Part shown: positions 1 to 6,787 of the stretch, piece after piece
Layout of the letters: every line of letters starts with the position of its first letter
Numbering within the stretch: the stretch's first letter is position 1
NCBI GenBank assembly: GCA_012514865.1
Contig: JAAYZO010000315.1
Coordinates: forward strand, 1-14,480
Direction: 5' to 3'
Length of the DNA stretch: 14,480 bases
From: Lentisphaerota bacterium
Lineage (GTDB): Bacteria; Verrucomicrobiota; Lentisphaeria; Oligosphaerales; JAFGRS01
Position numbers and translations under genes: made by a program
The notes under the pieces: generated by a model
Seen by the model: the letters and a program-made list of their open reading frames with translations, nothing else
The model's database searches: none
Told to the model about the DNA's origin: nothing

Positions 1-24
1 AGATCGCGGCGGCGCTCACTCGGT

Positions 25-120
25 CACCCTGGAGGGGTGCCAGATCGTAGCCGGGGGTCGCGCGTAGCCCGACCCCCGGAAACGCGGATTGCACGCCATG
101 CACCCTGGAGGGGTGCCAGA
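25..120. repeat. Duplicated hairpin motif flanking a second hairpin
   Basis: The 20-mer caccctggaggggtgccaga occurs exactly at 25-44 and again at 101-120, 76 bases apart. Each copy can fold on itself (caccc/gggtg around a 5-base loop; the second copy extends to gcaccc/gggtgc). Between the copies lies a perfect 10-bp stem, ccgggggtcg at 51-60 pairing with cgacccccgg at 70-79, with a 9-base loop. The block reads as three hairpins in a row, bounded by direct repeats. It lies upstream of the first forward gene and overlaps no convincing frame. This looks like a dispersed intergenic repeat element of this genome. Alternatively it may be a terminator or processing structure for a gene beyond the left edge. 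Confidence 0.8.
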
Positions 121-163
121 GCCGGACCCTCAAACAGCCCTGTCCGGCACGGCGCGCCACGGC

Positions 164-178
164 CGCCGCCGGGCGGCG
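164..178. repeat. 7-bp GC palindrome, same 15-mer as at 3829-3843
   Basis: The 15-mer cgccgccgggcggcg is a near-perfect palindrome of 7-bp arms around one base. The identical 15-mer occurs at 3829-3843, downstream of the membrane protein gene. Here it sits directly before the -10-like TATAGT of the first gene. It may be chance in GC-rich DNA or a small structural repeat. Confidence 0.4.
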
Positions 179-184
179 TGGGTG

Positions 185-190
185 TATAGT
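185..190 (+). promoter_or_regulatory. Putative -10 element (TATAGT) for the 264-1352 gene
   Basis: TATAGT lies 73 bases before the ATG at 264 and is an AT-rich island in very GC-rich DNA. It is followed by gccccc, and the -10-like TATACT at 6571 is likewise followed by a G-rich run. No TTGACA-like -35 is visible at the usual distance. The call rests on the hexamer and its position. Confidence 0.35.
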
Positions 191-263
191 GCCCCCGGAA
201 CCGGCCGCGGCGACGGCGCGCGCCGCCGGCCGGGCGGATCCGCGCTGGTGCGAGGAGAGAGCC

Positions 264-1352
264 ATGAGCAGCCTGCCGTTCGTTTTCCCGGTCGATGGCG
301 TCATGCTGACCGAGGCCGCCGGCCGTCGCGTCGGCGACGACCTCCAGATCACCTGCATCCTCGGGGCCCAGCCGGCGCGGCGCTGCACCATCAACGGAGT
401 GCCCTGTCGGCCCGGCAGCGAAGACCTCCGCGCCACCATCACCCTCAAGGACTACCGCACCACCCTGGTGGCGCGTGACCTCGACAGCGGCGAGGAGACG
501 CGCATCGAGGTCTTCTTCCTCCGGCGCGGCCACCGCAAGTACCGCTTCTCGCTCGATGACAACATCTGGTTCCTGCAGAACCTGGCCCGCCAGGCCACGG
601 TCTACCGCTCGATGTTCGAGGACCCCTACCTGAAGCTCCTCAAGACCATGCACGACCGCTATGGCACCAAGTTCCACGTCAATATCTACTACGAGTGCCC
701 CGAACATGGCGGCTTCACCCTCGCGCAGATGCCGGCGACGTACCGGCCCGAGTGGCGCGCCAACGCCGACTGGCTCCGGCTCTCCTGCCACGCCAATGCC
801 AACCTCCCGCGCCGGCCCTACCGCTGGGCCAGCTTCGAACAGACGCGCTTTGAGTTCGACCGCGTCCACCGCGAAATCCTGCGCTTCGCCGGCGAGGAGG
901 CCTTCGCCGGACCGGTCACCTGCGTGCACTGGGGCGAGACCTCGATCGAGGCCATCCGCGCCCTCCGCAGCCTCGGCATCCGCGAACTGGTGGTCTCGGG
1001 ACGCTTCCACGACCCGACCAACACGCCCATCGCCCTGCACCTCAACGCCGAGCAGTGCGCCCTCATCAACATCTATGGATACTACTACGACAAGGCCGAG
1101 GATATCTTCCTGCACCGCTACGCCAGCGGACTGCAGCGGGTGCCCCTCGACCAGGTGAATGACCTCTACGACACCTTCGCCAAACAGCACCCCCTCTACA
1201 CCTGGATCGAACTCTGCGTCCACGAGCAGTACTTCTACCCGGACTACGTCAACTACATGCCGGACTACTACGAGCGCTTCGATGCCGGCATACGCTGGTG
1301 CGTCGAGCACGGCTACGAGCCAGCCTTCATCTCCGAGGTCATGGAGTTCTAG
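264..1352 (+). CDS. NodB-like (polysaccharide-deacetylase-like) protein with N-terminal beta domain
   Basis: The product is 362 residues. The start at 264 (MSSLPFVF) is chosen because GAGGAGAG lies just upstream; an in-frame ATG at 189 would add 25 arginine- and alanine-rich residues and has no such site. Residues about 3-88 look like a small Ig- or carbohydrate-binding-type beta domain (CTINGVPC resembles the VNG turn of such folds). From about residue 94 a deacetylase-like barrel begins: FSLDDN (96-100), a YGTKFHVNIYYEC strand (133-145), SCHAN (174-178), HWGE (222-225) and CVHEQYFYPDY (318-328). The Asp, His-containing and final His motifs resemble a divergent NodB-type metal site. No signal peptide is seen, so it is probably cytoplasmic and its substrate, perhaps a carbohydrate, is unknown. 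The hydrolase gene follows on the same strand after about 75 bases, so co-transcription is plausible. The fold assignment is family-level pattern recognition, and the activity is unproven. Confidence 0.72.
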   Translation: MSSLPFVFPVDGVMLTEAAGRRVGDDLQITCILGAQPARRCTINGVPCRPGSEDLRATITLKDYRTTLVARDLDSGEETRIEVFFLRRGHRKYRFSLDDNIWFLQNLARQATVYRSMFEDPYLKLLKTMHDRYGTKFHVNIYYECPEHGGFTLAQMPATYRPEWRANADWLRLSCHANANLPRRPYRWASFEQTRFEFDRVHREILRFAGEEAFAGPVTCVHWGETSIEAIRALRSLGIRELVVSGRFHDPTNTPIALHLNAEQCALINIYGYYYDKAEDIFLHRYASGLQRVPLDQVNDLYDTFAKQHPLYTWIELCVHEQYFYPDYVNYMPDYYERFDAGIRWCVEHGYEPAFISEVMEF

Positions 1353-1429
1353 AGGCCATTCCGCCCGCCCGCCCGGCACGGCCGGTCTGGCGGGAGAGCC
1401 TTGTGGCAGTTCAGCGGAGAGGGATGACG

Positions 1430-2206
1430 ATGGTGACGATGACCTGGCTCGGCATCAACGGCTTCGCCTTCGAGTGCGGCGGCCGGACGGTCCTGATCGA
1501 TCCCTACGTGAGTCGCGACAAGGTCGCGCTGTGCCGCCCGGAGGTGGTGCAGCGGCACGTGCCCGCGGCCGATGTCATTCTCATGGGGCACTCGCACTGG
1601 GACCACCTGGCAGACGTGCCTGAGATCGCCGCCCGGACCGGCTGCCGCATCGTCGGATCACAGACGACCCTGAACATCTGCCGCTGTCTGGGAGTCCCGG
1701 AGGACCGCCTGGGGCAGTTCCAGGCCGGCCAGGAGATCCGGCTGGGACCGGACTGCTCGGTCATGCCGATACGGTCGCTGCATAAGGCCCCGGTCGGCTA
1801 CCCGGGCGAGTACCGCGAGTTGCCGCGCGCGGTGACTCAGGCCTCGGAGTACCTCGAGGGCGGCACCTGGGCGCTGCGGCTGCGGTTTCCGGGGGTGACC
1901 GTGCTCAACGTCGGCAGCGCCAACCTGATCCGCGAGGAGCTGCGCGGGCAGTCCTGCAATGTCCTGTTGGCGAGTATCGGCGGCGGGACGGAGGCGTACC
2001 TCCGAGAGCTGCTCGACTGTGTCCGTGCCGACGTGCTCGTGCCGACGCACTACGACGACTACCTGCACGGCACCGTCGAGGCCCCCGGCGGCGAGAGCAA
2101 CCTGGCCGCCTTCCGCGACCTCCTGGCCCGGGTCGCGCCCGCCCAGCGTCTCGTCGTGCCGCGCTGTATGTGCCCGGTGCGCCTGCCGATCGCGCTGCCG
2201 GGGTGA
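1430..2206 (+). CDS. Metallo-beta-lactamase-fold hydrolase (UlaG-like)
   Basis: The product is about 258 residues from the ATG at 1430, which has GGAGAGGG upstream at good spacing. An ATG at 1424 would add two residues. It opens with a beta hairpin typical of the UlaG-like branch (WLGINGFAFECGGRTVLIDPY, Asp/Pro at about 24-25). The metal motif HSHWDH follows at about 54-59, giving H54, H56, D58 and H59. Further histidines are H118 (SLHK) and H207 in THYDDY, the usual place of the last ligand. The strand that normally carries the bridging Asp reads NVGSANL, so that Asp appears replaced by Ser163. Soluble, with no signal peptide. UlaG-like enzymes hydrolyse sugar lactones or phosphoesters, but the substrate here is unknown. 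It lies downstream of the NodB-like gene on the same strand and converges with the deacetylase gene. Confidence 0.85.
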   Translation: MVTMTWLGINGFAFECGGRTVLIDPYVSRDKVALCRPEVVQRHVPAADVILMGHSHWDHLADVPEIAARTGCRIVGSQTTLNICRCLGVPEDRLGQFQAGQEIRLGPDCSVMPIRSLHKAPVGYPGEYRELPRAVTQASEYLEGGTWALRLRFPGVTVLNVGSANLIREELRGQSCNVLLASIGGGTEAYLRELLDCVRADVLVPTHYDDYLHGTVEAPGGESNLAAFRDLLARVAPAQRLVVPRCMCPVRLPIALPG

Positions 2207-2232
2207 GCGCCGCCGCGTCGCGGGGGCGGCGC
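2207..2232. terminator. Hairpin between convergent genes
   Basis: A perfect 8-bp stem (gcgccgcc at 2207-2214, ggcggcgc at 2225-2232) with a 10-base loop begins at the base after the TGA of the hydrolase gene. There is no U-tract, so it is not a textbook intrinsic terminator. Its position in the 73-base gap between convergent genes suits a bidirectional stop or 3' end structure. Confidence 0.45.
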
Positions 2233-2245
2233 CCGGCCGGCTGTT

Positions 2246-2264
2246 CCCCATCCCGGCAAGCCGG
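2246..2264. repeat. Partial copy of the CCGGCAAGCCGG palindromic repeat
   Basis: The stretch ccccatcccggcaagccgg closely matches 14453-14471, with a centre of ccggc-aa-gccgg. The outer arms present in the 6507-6547 copy are not recognisable here. It lies in the convergent gap, beside the hairpin at 2207-2232. Confidence 0.5.
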
Positions 2265-2279
2265 CGTCGCCGTGCCGCT

Positions 2280-3332
2280 TCACAGCCCGGCTGCGGGCGT
2301 CGGACCGCGTGCCGGGGCCGAGGTCCAGGCCAGGCGCTGCGCCTGCTCGACGATGCTCTTCCCGACGAAGCCCTCGCGGTAGATCACCCAGTGGTAGGCG
2401 AACGCGGCGAGCGCCTCCTGCGTCAGGTACGGCGTGCCGGCGGCCGTGACCTCGGCCAGACGGCCCTCCTCGCCCGGCCTGAGCCCGGCGCGGTCCATGA
2501 TCGCCTGGAGGTCCATGCGGTCACGCGAGTGCCGTGCATAGAGCTCCCCGAAAGTGGTGGGATGCAGGTCGGGCCGGGTGAGGAGCCAGTCCAGCCGGCG
2601 CTCGACGCTCGCCTTGATGGCGGCGATCTCCGCCGGCGGCCGGAGCGGCGCCGGCGGGCGCGCCGCCGGCGGCACCGCGGTGCCCTTGGCGAAGATCGCG
2701 TCCCAGAACCGCGCCGTTACCAGGCGGGTCGGGTGGGTGTAGATGACCAGGTGGCTGCCGCCGACGCGCCGGATGGCCTCGACCGCCTTCGAAAAGGCGT
2801 CTTTGAACTCCTGGTCGTCCTTGCCGAAGAAGGACTCGAAGCCGATGTCGTAGTTGAACACCATCGAGCCGCAGTACCAGTAGGGCACGCGCACGTTCCT
2901 GACGATGGGCGTGTTGCAGAACGCCCTCACGCCCAGCATCGCCATCGCCACCAGGGTGGCCGGCGACCACGAGTCGCCCGGCGCGCAATACGTGACCGGC
3001 AGGCGCCCGAAGGTCTCGACCAGCTCGAGGACCCCGGCGGCCTCGGCGCGCAGCACGATCTCGATGCTCTCGGCCAGGCCCTTGCCGTCAACGCGCTCCG
3101 GAAGGCTCGGCGGCACGGAGTGGTCATTCGAGTGAAAGTCGGTCTCGTGGTATCGGTAGGCGTCCAGGACGTCGTGGCGGCCGGTCCGCTTCAGTGACCG
3201 GACCAGCTCGGCGACGAGCTGGAAGCAGCCGCGCACACCGCGGCTCCTGAGCGCCTCGGCCCACCACCGCTCGGCGTCAGCCGCCTCGGGCGTCAGGTAG
3301 TCCTCGCTGTCGAACGAGAAGACGATGTCCAT
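2280..3332 (-). CDS. Polysaccharide deacetylase-like (NodB domain) protein
   Basis: The product is 350 residues. The start at 3332 has an excellent GGAGGTGA site about six bases upstream. The N-terminus MDIVFSFDSEDYLTP carries the first NodB motif (D8, D11 in FDSED). HSNDH at 67-71 fits the second, metal-binding H-S-x-x-H motif. YCAPGDSWSP (115-124) resembles the R-x-P-x-G/W barrel motif, and IYTHP (197-201) looks like the last histidine motif. A proline- and alanine-rich linker (about 219-237) leads to a C-terminal helical and mixed region (238-335). These enzymes remove N- or O-acyl groups from glycans. No signal peptide is seen, so an intracellular or small-molecule substrate is possible. 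The family call is firm and the substrate unknown. Confidence 0.85.
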   Translation of the reverse strand: MDIVFSFDSEDYLTPEAADAERWWAEALRSRGVRGCFQLVAELVRSLKRTGRHDVLDAYRYHETDFHSNDHSVPPSLPERVDGKGLAESIEIVLRAEAAGVLELVETFGRLPVTYCAPGDSWSPATLVAMAMLGVRAFCNTPIVRNVRVPYWYCGSMVFNYDIGFESFFGKDDQEFKDAFSKAVEAIRRVGGSHLVIYTHPTRLVTARFWDAIFAKGTAVPPAARPPAPLRPPAEIAAIKASVERRLDWLLTRPDLHPTTFGELYARHSRDRMDLQAIMDRAGLRPGEEGRLAEVTAAGTPYLTQEALAAFAYHWVIYREGFVGKSIVEQAQRLAWTSAPARGPTPAAGL

Positions 3333-3414
3333 CGCGAGTCACCTCCGGTCTCTCGCCCTGCTGCCGGCCAGCCCGCCGATCGGCCTCGGCTGTCCCCGAC
3401 GGTCAGCGCGACGG

Positions 3415-3420
3415 ACTCTA
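3415..3420 (-). promoter_or_regulatory. Putative -10 (TAGAGT) for the deacetylase-like gene
   Basis: On the minus strand TAGAGT lies 82 bases before the start at 3332. The other UroD-family gene (start 14332) has the same TAGAGT 83 bases before its start. In both leaders gtcgggg follows and cgggctggc is shared farther down. No good -35 is visible. This is suggestive only. Confidence 0.3.
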
Positions 3421-3439
3421 ACCTAGCCCGGGTTGCCCA

Positions 3440-3470
3440 CGAAGCCCATCGCTTCGCGGGGCATCCAAAG
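3440..3470 (+). repeat. 31-bp repeat, copy 1 (upstream of the four-helix-bundle remnant)
   Basis: This stretch matches 6474-6504 at 30 of 31 bases, including an exact 24-bp run starting catcgcttcgcggggcatcc. The left half is an inverted repeat (cgaag...cttcg around catc). The copy here lies 39 bases upstream of the four-helix-bundle remnant. The copy at 6474 has no such gene after it. Confidence 0.85.
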
Positions 3471-3508
3471 CGACATCGGGACCGCTATCGACATCGAAGG
3501 AAGGCCGA

Positions 3509-3685
3509 ATGGCACTCGAACACGAGACGCTGGACGTCTACCGCACGGCGGAACTCGACCGCATGGCGGCGATGCTGAGCCGACTGGGCGGAAGGGGGTA
3601 CTTGATGAGGGAAGCACGTGTGAGCTACGGCTTCCGGGAAGCCGACGTCGATTCCGATCCCGGTAGCGATTTGGATGAGAGCAAG
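3509..3685 (+). pseudogene. Four-helix-bundle (S23 rRNA-intervening-sequence type) gene with internal deletion
   Basis: The site AAGGAAGG stands five bases or so before the ATG at 3509. The first 12 residues (MALEHETLDVYR) look like the N-terminus of four-helix-bundle proteins of the S23/IVS-encoded family. The reading then jumps to what looks like the family's C-terminus: AELDRMAAMLSRLGGRGYLMRE, then an Asp/Ser-rich tail DVDSDPGSDLDE. The usual product is about 110-130 residues, so roughly 60-80 residues (helices 1-3) appear to be missing in frame. Translation would give a non-functional peptide, and the frame runs on without a timely stop. I infer a decayed gene from family memory. An alignment with intact paralogues in this genome would settle the breakpoints. 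Confidence 0.6.
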
Positions 3686-3827
3686 CCCCAACCATCGGCG
3701 CGAGGTGCCTGTGGGGGGCAGTCTTCTGCAGTTGCATGCGACCGGCCGATGCCGCATCGATGTGGCTCTGGCGCGAGGAAACCCGGCGCCCCGCCCAGGC
3801 TGACCCCAAGCCCCCCACGCCCCCGGT

Positions 3828-3844
3828 GCGCCGCCGGGCGGCGC
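3828..3844. terminator. GC palindrome downstream of the membrane protein gene
   Basis: The palindrome gcgccgccgggcggcgc (8-bp arms around one base) lies 63 bases beyond the stop of the reverse gene ending at 3907. It has no U-tract. It could act as a 3' end structure, or simply be a repeat, since its 15-base core also occurs at 164-178. Confidence 0.3.
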
Positions 3845-3906
3845 GGGTCAGTGCCCGCGCTTCACGGTGACAGCCTACGAGGTCCCCACGTCCGCCGACA
3901 CCTGGA

Positions 3907-6165
3907 TCAGGGCGATGCGGCCATCCGGGTCGCGGGCGTGGACGCCCACCCTGCACCCGTCAGCAGTCCCCGACGTCGGAAGGCGAGCAGGGACCACACG
4001 TAGAAGGCGATGGCCACCAGGCTGAGCGCGTTGATGCCGATGACGAAGGAGAAAGCCTCGCAGGCGCCGCCGGCGATGGCGCCGAGGATGTTGGCGCCGA
4101 GAGCCCGGGAGGGCGTCGTCGACCGGGTGAAGGCGGTGGCGAAGATGACTCCAGAGAAGAAGATTGGCAGCGCCATGATGCCGCCGGCCGCGACGCCCTT
4201 GGCCAGCGCCGGGAGGAAGAGGAGCGCGCGGAAGGGGAAGGCGACGTTCAGGAGCAGGACGCCGACCAGGCCGGCATAGAAGGGCACCAGCGAACGCACG
4301 GGGCGCCAGGCGACGTAGGCGTTGGCCAGGAGGGCGGTGACCATGACGCTGGAGACCACGATGGCATTGACCACCCAGGTGCTGCCGAACAGCATGGCCA
4401 TCTTGCTGACGCTCTGGACCTCGACGAGGAGGAAGGCGGCGCCCATGGCGAAGTAGGGCCAGTCGAAGTGGCGGAAGTCACCGGTGAAGCGCCGCCCGAC
4501 GAGCATGGCGCCGACCAGGAGGACGCCCATGACGATGAGGTAGAGCCGCGGGATGGTGCGCGATTCGAGGTAGAGGTAGGGCCAGTCGTCCGTGCCGAGC
4601 GGGATGTCGCCCTCGAATCGAAGGCTCCCCTCCTCGATGACCTGGCGGGCCCGTTCGCTGGCGGCCAGGCGTTCCTCGAGGCGGTTGTCCTTGGCGGCGA
4701 GGAAGGTCGGGCCGCCGCCACCGCCGCCGAAGCACCGGATTTCCGGAGCCCAGAAGGCGCGGGGCGGGGCACCGAAGGCGCCCTCGAGCATGTTGCACAG
4801 TCGCAGGCCGATGAACGGCTTCTCGGCCGCGAATACCACCGCCATCAGACCGCGGTCGGTCAGCAGCGCCCGCGCCTCCTGGAAGGACTCGAGGGTGTAG
4901 ACGAAGTTGTCGATGCGGACATTCGAGAACGACGAGGTGAGCGTATGCGAGTCCAGGGCGCCGAACCAGACCAGGTCGTACCGTCGCGCCGTCTTCTTCA
5001 GGAACGACCGCGCGTCGTCCACGACAACCGTGACGCGGGGGTCGTCGTAGGGCTTCTCGGGATGGAAGCGTCGCCCGAGGTCGACGATGACCGGGTCGAT
5101 CTCGACCGCGTCGACATGCTGCGCGCCATTGCGCAGGGCCGCGGCGACGTCGTTGCCGGTGCCGGCGCCGACCACCAGGACATTCTCGGGCGGCGGCATG
5201 AGCCGGTAGATCAGGTTGTAGCCGCGGTGGTCGGTGTCCGCCACCTCCGGCCAGAGGTCGACATGCTGCCTCAAAAACTCCGGTGACAGGTTGAGGATGC
5301 GCTGGTAGAAGGTCTCGTTGACGTCCAGTTGGTAGCCGACGTGGACCCAGGACCCGTCGGGCCGGTTCTCGCCGACTTCATCGATCCGCAGTTTCTGGTA
5401 CGGCGACCAGAGGGTCTGCCCCGGCAGGCGACGGTCTGCCAGGAAGGGCAGCACCAGGACCGGCAGGCAGGCCAGGGTCAGCCAGCGCTGACGCCAGGTG
5501 GGCAGCAGCGGCAGGGCCAGCAGGCAGGCACTGCCGAACCACACCGGCGGCGAGAGCATCAGCACCGAGAACAGCGAGAAGAGCCAGACGCCGGCAAGGC
5601 TGCCGGCGATGTTCGCCGAGTAGGCCGCCAGACGACGCGGGCAGTCCTGGAAGAGCAGGCCCAGCAGACGGCCGCCCGGGACGAACAGGCCGACGATGCC
5701 GGCGAAGAGGCCCACCAGAAGCCCCAGCGCCGCCAGACGCGGCAGCAGGGGCTTGCCCTCCGTGGACCCCCACATCCACAGGGGCATGTCGTTGAAGTCG
5801 CCCAGGAAGGCCGTGACCGGCCGGTAGAGGTCGTAACCGAGGTCCTTCGGAAGCATCACGACCAGGCAGAAGGCTGCCGCCAGGGGGATGGTCAGGTCAA
5901 AGGCCGGCCGGGGCTGCCGGGTGAGAAGGCAGCCGGTGCCGATGCCGAAGAAGCAGCCGATCAGGGTGAGGTTGCTGAAGTAGGCGAAGACCCGAATCTC
6001 GGTGGAGATCCAGCGGATCAGGACCATCTCGAAGAAGAGCAGGAAGAGACTCAGCAGGAAGATCCTGAGGTAGGCGGTCCGCGCGGGTGGCGCGCCGTCG
6101 CCGGCGTCCGGGCTGTCCGCAGTCTCCTGAACGATCCCCTCCGGCGCCTTCCGCGACGTTGCCAT
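3907..6165 (-). CDS. Polytopic membrane protein with spermidine-synthase-like domain
   Basis: The product is 752 residues from the ATG at 6165, with AGGAG eight bases upstream. A GTG at 6174 overlaps that site and is less likely. After a short acidic cytoplasmic tail there are about seven hydrophobic segments (roughly 31-50, 60-82, 91-106, 145-166, 181-204, 208-222, 229-243). A soluble Rossmann domain follows, with LWSPYQKLRI (252-260), the SAM-type loop VVGAGTGND (331-339), VEIDP (354-358), VDDAR (382-386) and NFVYTLESF (420-428). About six more segments (roughly 540-557, 572-585, 597-618, 627-645, 655-678, 688-728) close the protein. The layout matches membrane-fused spermidine-synthase-like proteins. 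The aminopropyltransferase DxxDP motif is not present; that position reads ALDSHTLTSS, so polyamine synthesis is doubtful. A GGGGGG run sits at 480-485. The substrate and role are unknown, and no polyamine gene lies nearby. Confidence 0.85.
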   Translation of the reverse strand: MATSRKAPEGIVQETADSPDAGDGAPPARTAYLRIFLLSLFLLFFEMVLIRWISTEIRVFAYFSNLTLIGCFFGIGTGCLLTRQPRPAFDLTIPLAAAFCLVVMLPKDLGYDLYRPVTAFLGDFNDMPLWMWGSTEGKPLLPRLAALGLLVGLFAGIVGLFVPGGRLLGLLFQDCPRRLAAYSANIAGSLAGVWLFSLFSVLMLSPPVWFGSACLLALPLLPTWRQRWLTLACLPVLVLPFLADRRLPGQTLWSPYQKLRIDEVGENRPDGSWVHVGYQLDVNETFYQRILNLSPEFLRQHVDLWPEVADTDHRGYNLIYRLMPPPENVLVVGAGTGNDVAAALRNGAQHVDAVEIDPVIVDLGRRFHPEKPYDDPRVTVVVDDARSFLKKTARRYDLVWFGALDSHTLTSSFSNVRIDNFVYTLESFQEARALLTDRGLMAVVFAAEKPFIGLRLCNMLEGAFGAPPRAFWAPEIRCFGGGGGGPTFLAAKDNRLEERLAASERARQVIEEGSLRFEGDIPLGTDDWPYLYLESRTIPRLYLIVMGVLLVGAMLVGRRFTGDFRHFDWPYFAMGAAFLLVEVQSVSKMAMLFGSTWVVNAIVVSSVMVTALLANAYVAWRPVRSLVPFYAGLVGVLLLNVAFPFRALLFLPALAKGVAAGGIMALPIFFSGVIFATAFTRSTTPSRALGANILGAIAGGACEAFSFVIGINALSLVAIAFYVWSLLAFRRRGLLTGAGWASTPATRMAASP

Positions 6166-6363
6166 GCCGTCCACTCCTGTGCCCCAGGGTGCCGCAAGAG
6201 CGGCGCCCCTCCTGGTACTTCATGCAGGCGGGTAGGATAACCCGTCACGCAGGCGCCCGCAACACGATCGTCGGCACAACGTCGCGGCATCCCATGGGAG
6301 TGAGTCCAGGTGGGCCAGGCGCGTCTGGCGGAGCCTTCTGCAGTCGAAGCGGGTATCGCCCAG

Positions 6364-6379
6364 CCCGGCAGGCCGGTTC
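6364..6379. repeat. Partial copy of the CCGGCAAGCCGG palindromic repeat
   Basis: The stretch cccggcaggccggttc differs at one base from cccggcaagccggttc at 14459-14474. Only the core is recognisable. It may be a decayed copy or a chance GC-rich match. Confidence 0.35.
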
Positions 6380-6473
6380 TGACCCGGGGACGTACGCACA
6401 GGAAGGGCTGATCCGCTCATGGCCAGGTACTGCACTGCGACCCCAGAAGAGCGTCACCGACTCGGATCATCCG

Positions 6474-6504
6474 CGAAGCGCATCGCTTCGCGGGGCATCC
6501 AAAG
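6474..6504 (+). repeat. 31-bp repeat, copy 2
   Basis: This copy matches 3440-3470 at 30 of 31 bases. Here the inverted repeat is perfect (cgaagcg/cgcttcg around cat). It ends three bases before the 41-base palindrome at 6507-6547. In copy 1 the same sequence leads into a four-helix-bundle gene remnant, so this may be the left flank of a lost element. Confidence 0.85.
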
Positions 6505-6506
6505 AT

Positions 6507-6547
6507 GGATAGTCCGCCAAACCGGCTTGCCGGGGAGCGGAATATCC
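6507..6547. repeat. REP-like imperfect palindrome (41 bases)
   Basis: The outer arms ggatagtccgc (6507-6517) and gcggaatatcc (6537-6547) pair with one mismatch. The inner arms ccggc (6522-6526) and gccgg (6529-6533) pair around tt. The sequence tccgccaaaccggcttgccgggg (6512-6534) reappears in inverted orientation at the right edge of the window (14458-14480), with one difference. The shape recalls REP or short MITE-like elements. No transposase is visible in the window. Confidence 0.7.
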
Positions 6548-6570
6548 GCTGCAAGGCAATCGCCGCGCGC

Positions 6571-6576
6571 TATACT
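6571..6576 (+). promoter_or_regulatory. Putative -10 (TATACT) upstream of the ADP-ribosylglycohydrolase-family gene
   Basis: TATACT followed by tgggggcg lies in a GC-rich gap about 210 bases before the proposed start at 6788. The only other TATACT I noted upstream of a gene is at 9820-9825. No clear -35 is visible. The leader would be long, so a nearer unrecognised promoter is possible. Confidence 0.3.
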
Positions 6577-6787
6577 TGGGGGCGACGACGTTGGAGGCGC
6601 CGGCGCGATAGAGCCGGGTCCCCGGCGCACGCGCGCCGGATGGAACAGCGCGGGAAATCGCTCGCCACGCGTGCTGGAGCGCGAGTGTCCACAGACGCGA
6701 ATGCGTCCACGAGCCGCAACGGCATCGACAGCACAGCATCGCCACTTTTCACACGAGCGCCAGAACAGATGTTGGTGGGAGACGACA

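Larger units (their letters stand above)
3333..3906. other. Gene-poor gap with S23-type gene remnant and repeats
   Basis: This 574-base stretch contains the promoter region of the deacetylase-like gene, one copy of the 31-bp repeat (3440-3470), the internally deleted four-helix-bundle gene (3509-3685) and a GC palindrome at 3828-3844. The rest, about 3690-3820, shows no frame with convincing composition or homology. The forward frame starting at 3509 stays open to 4003, but past about 3685 it is low-quality sequence that runs into the antisense of the membrane protein gene. Confidence 0.7.
6166..6787. other. 620-bp intergenic gap between divergent genes, repeat-bearing
   Basis: The gap separates the reverse membrane protein gene from the forward ADP-ribosylglycohydrolase-family gene. 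It holds a partial palindromic repeat at 6364-6379, copy 2 of the 31-bp repeat at 6474-6504, the 41-base palindrome at 6507-6547, and a promoter-like TATACT at 6571-6576. I see no convincing gene. Several frames are open here on both strands, but their translations are arginine- and alanine-rich as expected of non-coding GC-rich DNA. Confidence 0.7.

Noticed and set aside
25..120. Possible CRISPR array
   Set aside because: Only two copies of the 20-mer, and the spacer between them is itself a hairpin. No cas genes.
24..1379. Long reverse open frame opposite the NodB-like gene
   Set aside because: It is a mirror frame of GC-rich coding DNA, with no recognisable domain and no ribosome site. 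The forward strand has clear motifs.
1959..3197. Long forward open frame across two genes
   Set aside because: It runs over the 3' end of the hydrolase gene and antisense to the deacetylase gene, and its translation is arginine-rich without motifs.
4468..5286. Forward frame antisense to the membrane protein
   Set aside because: The reverse frame is a convincing polytopic protein, and this one is a shadow.
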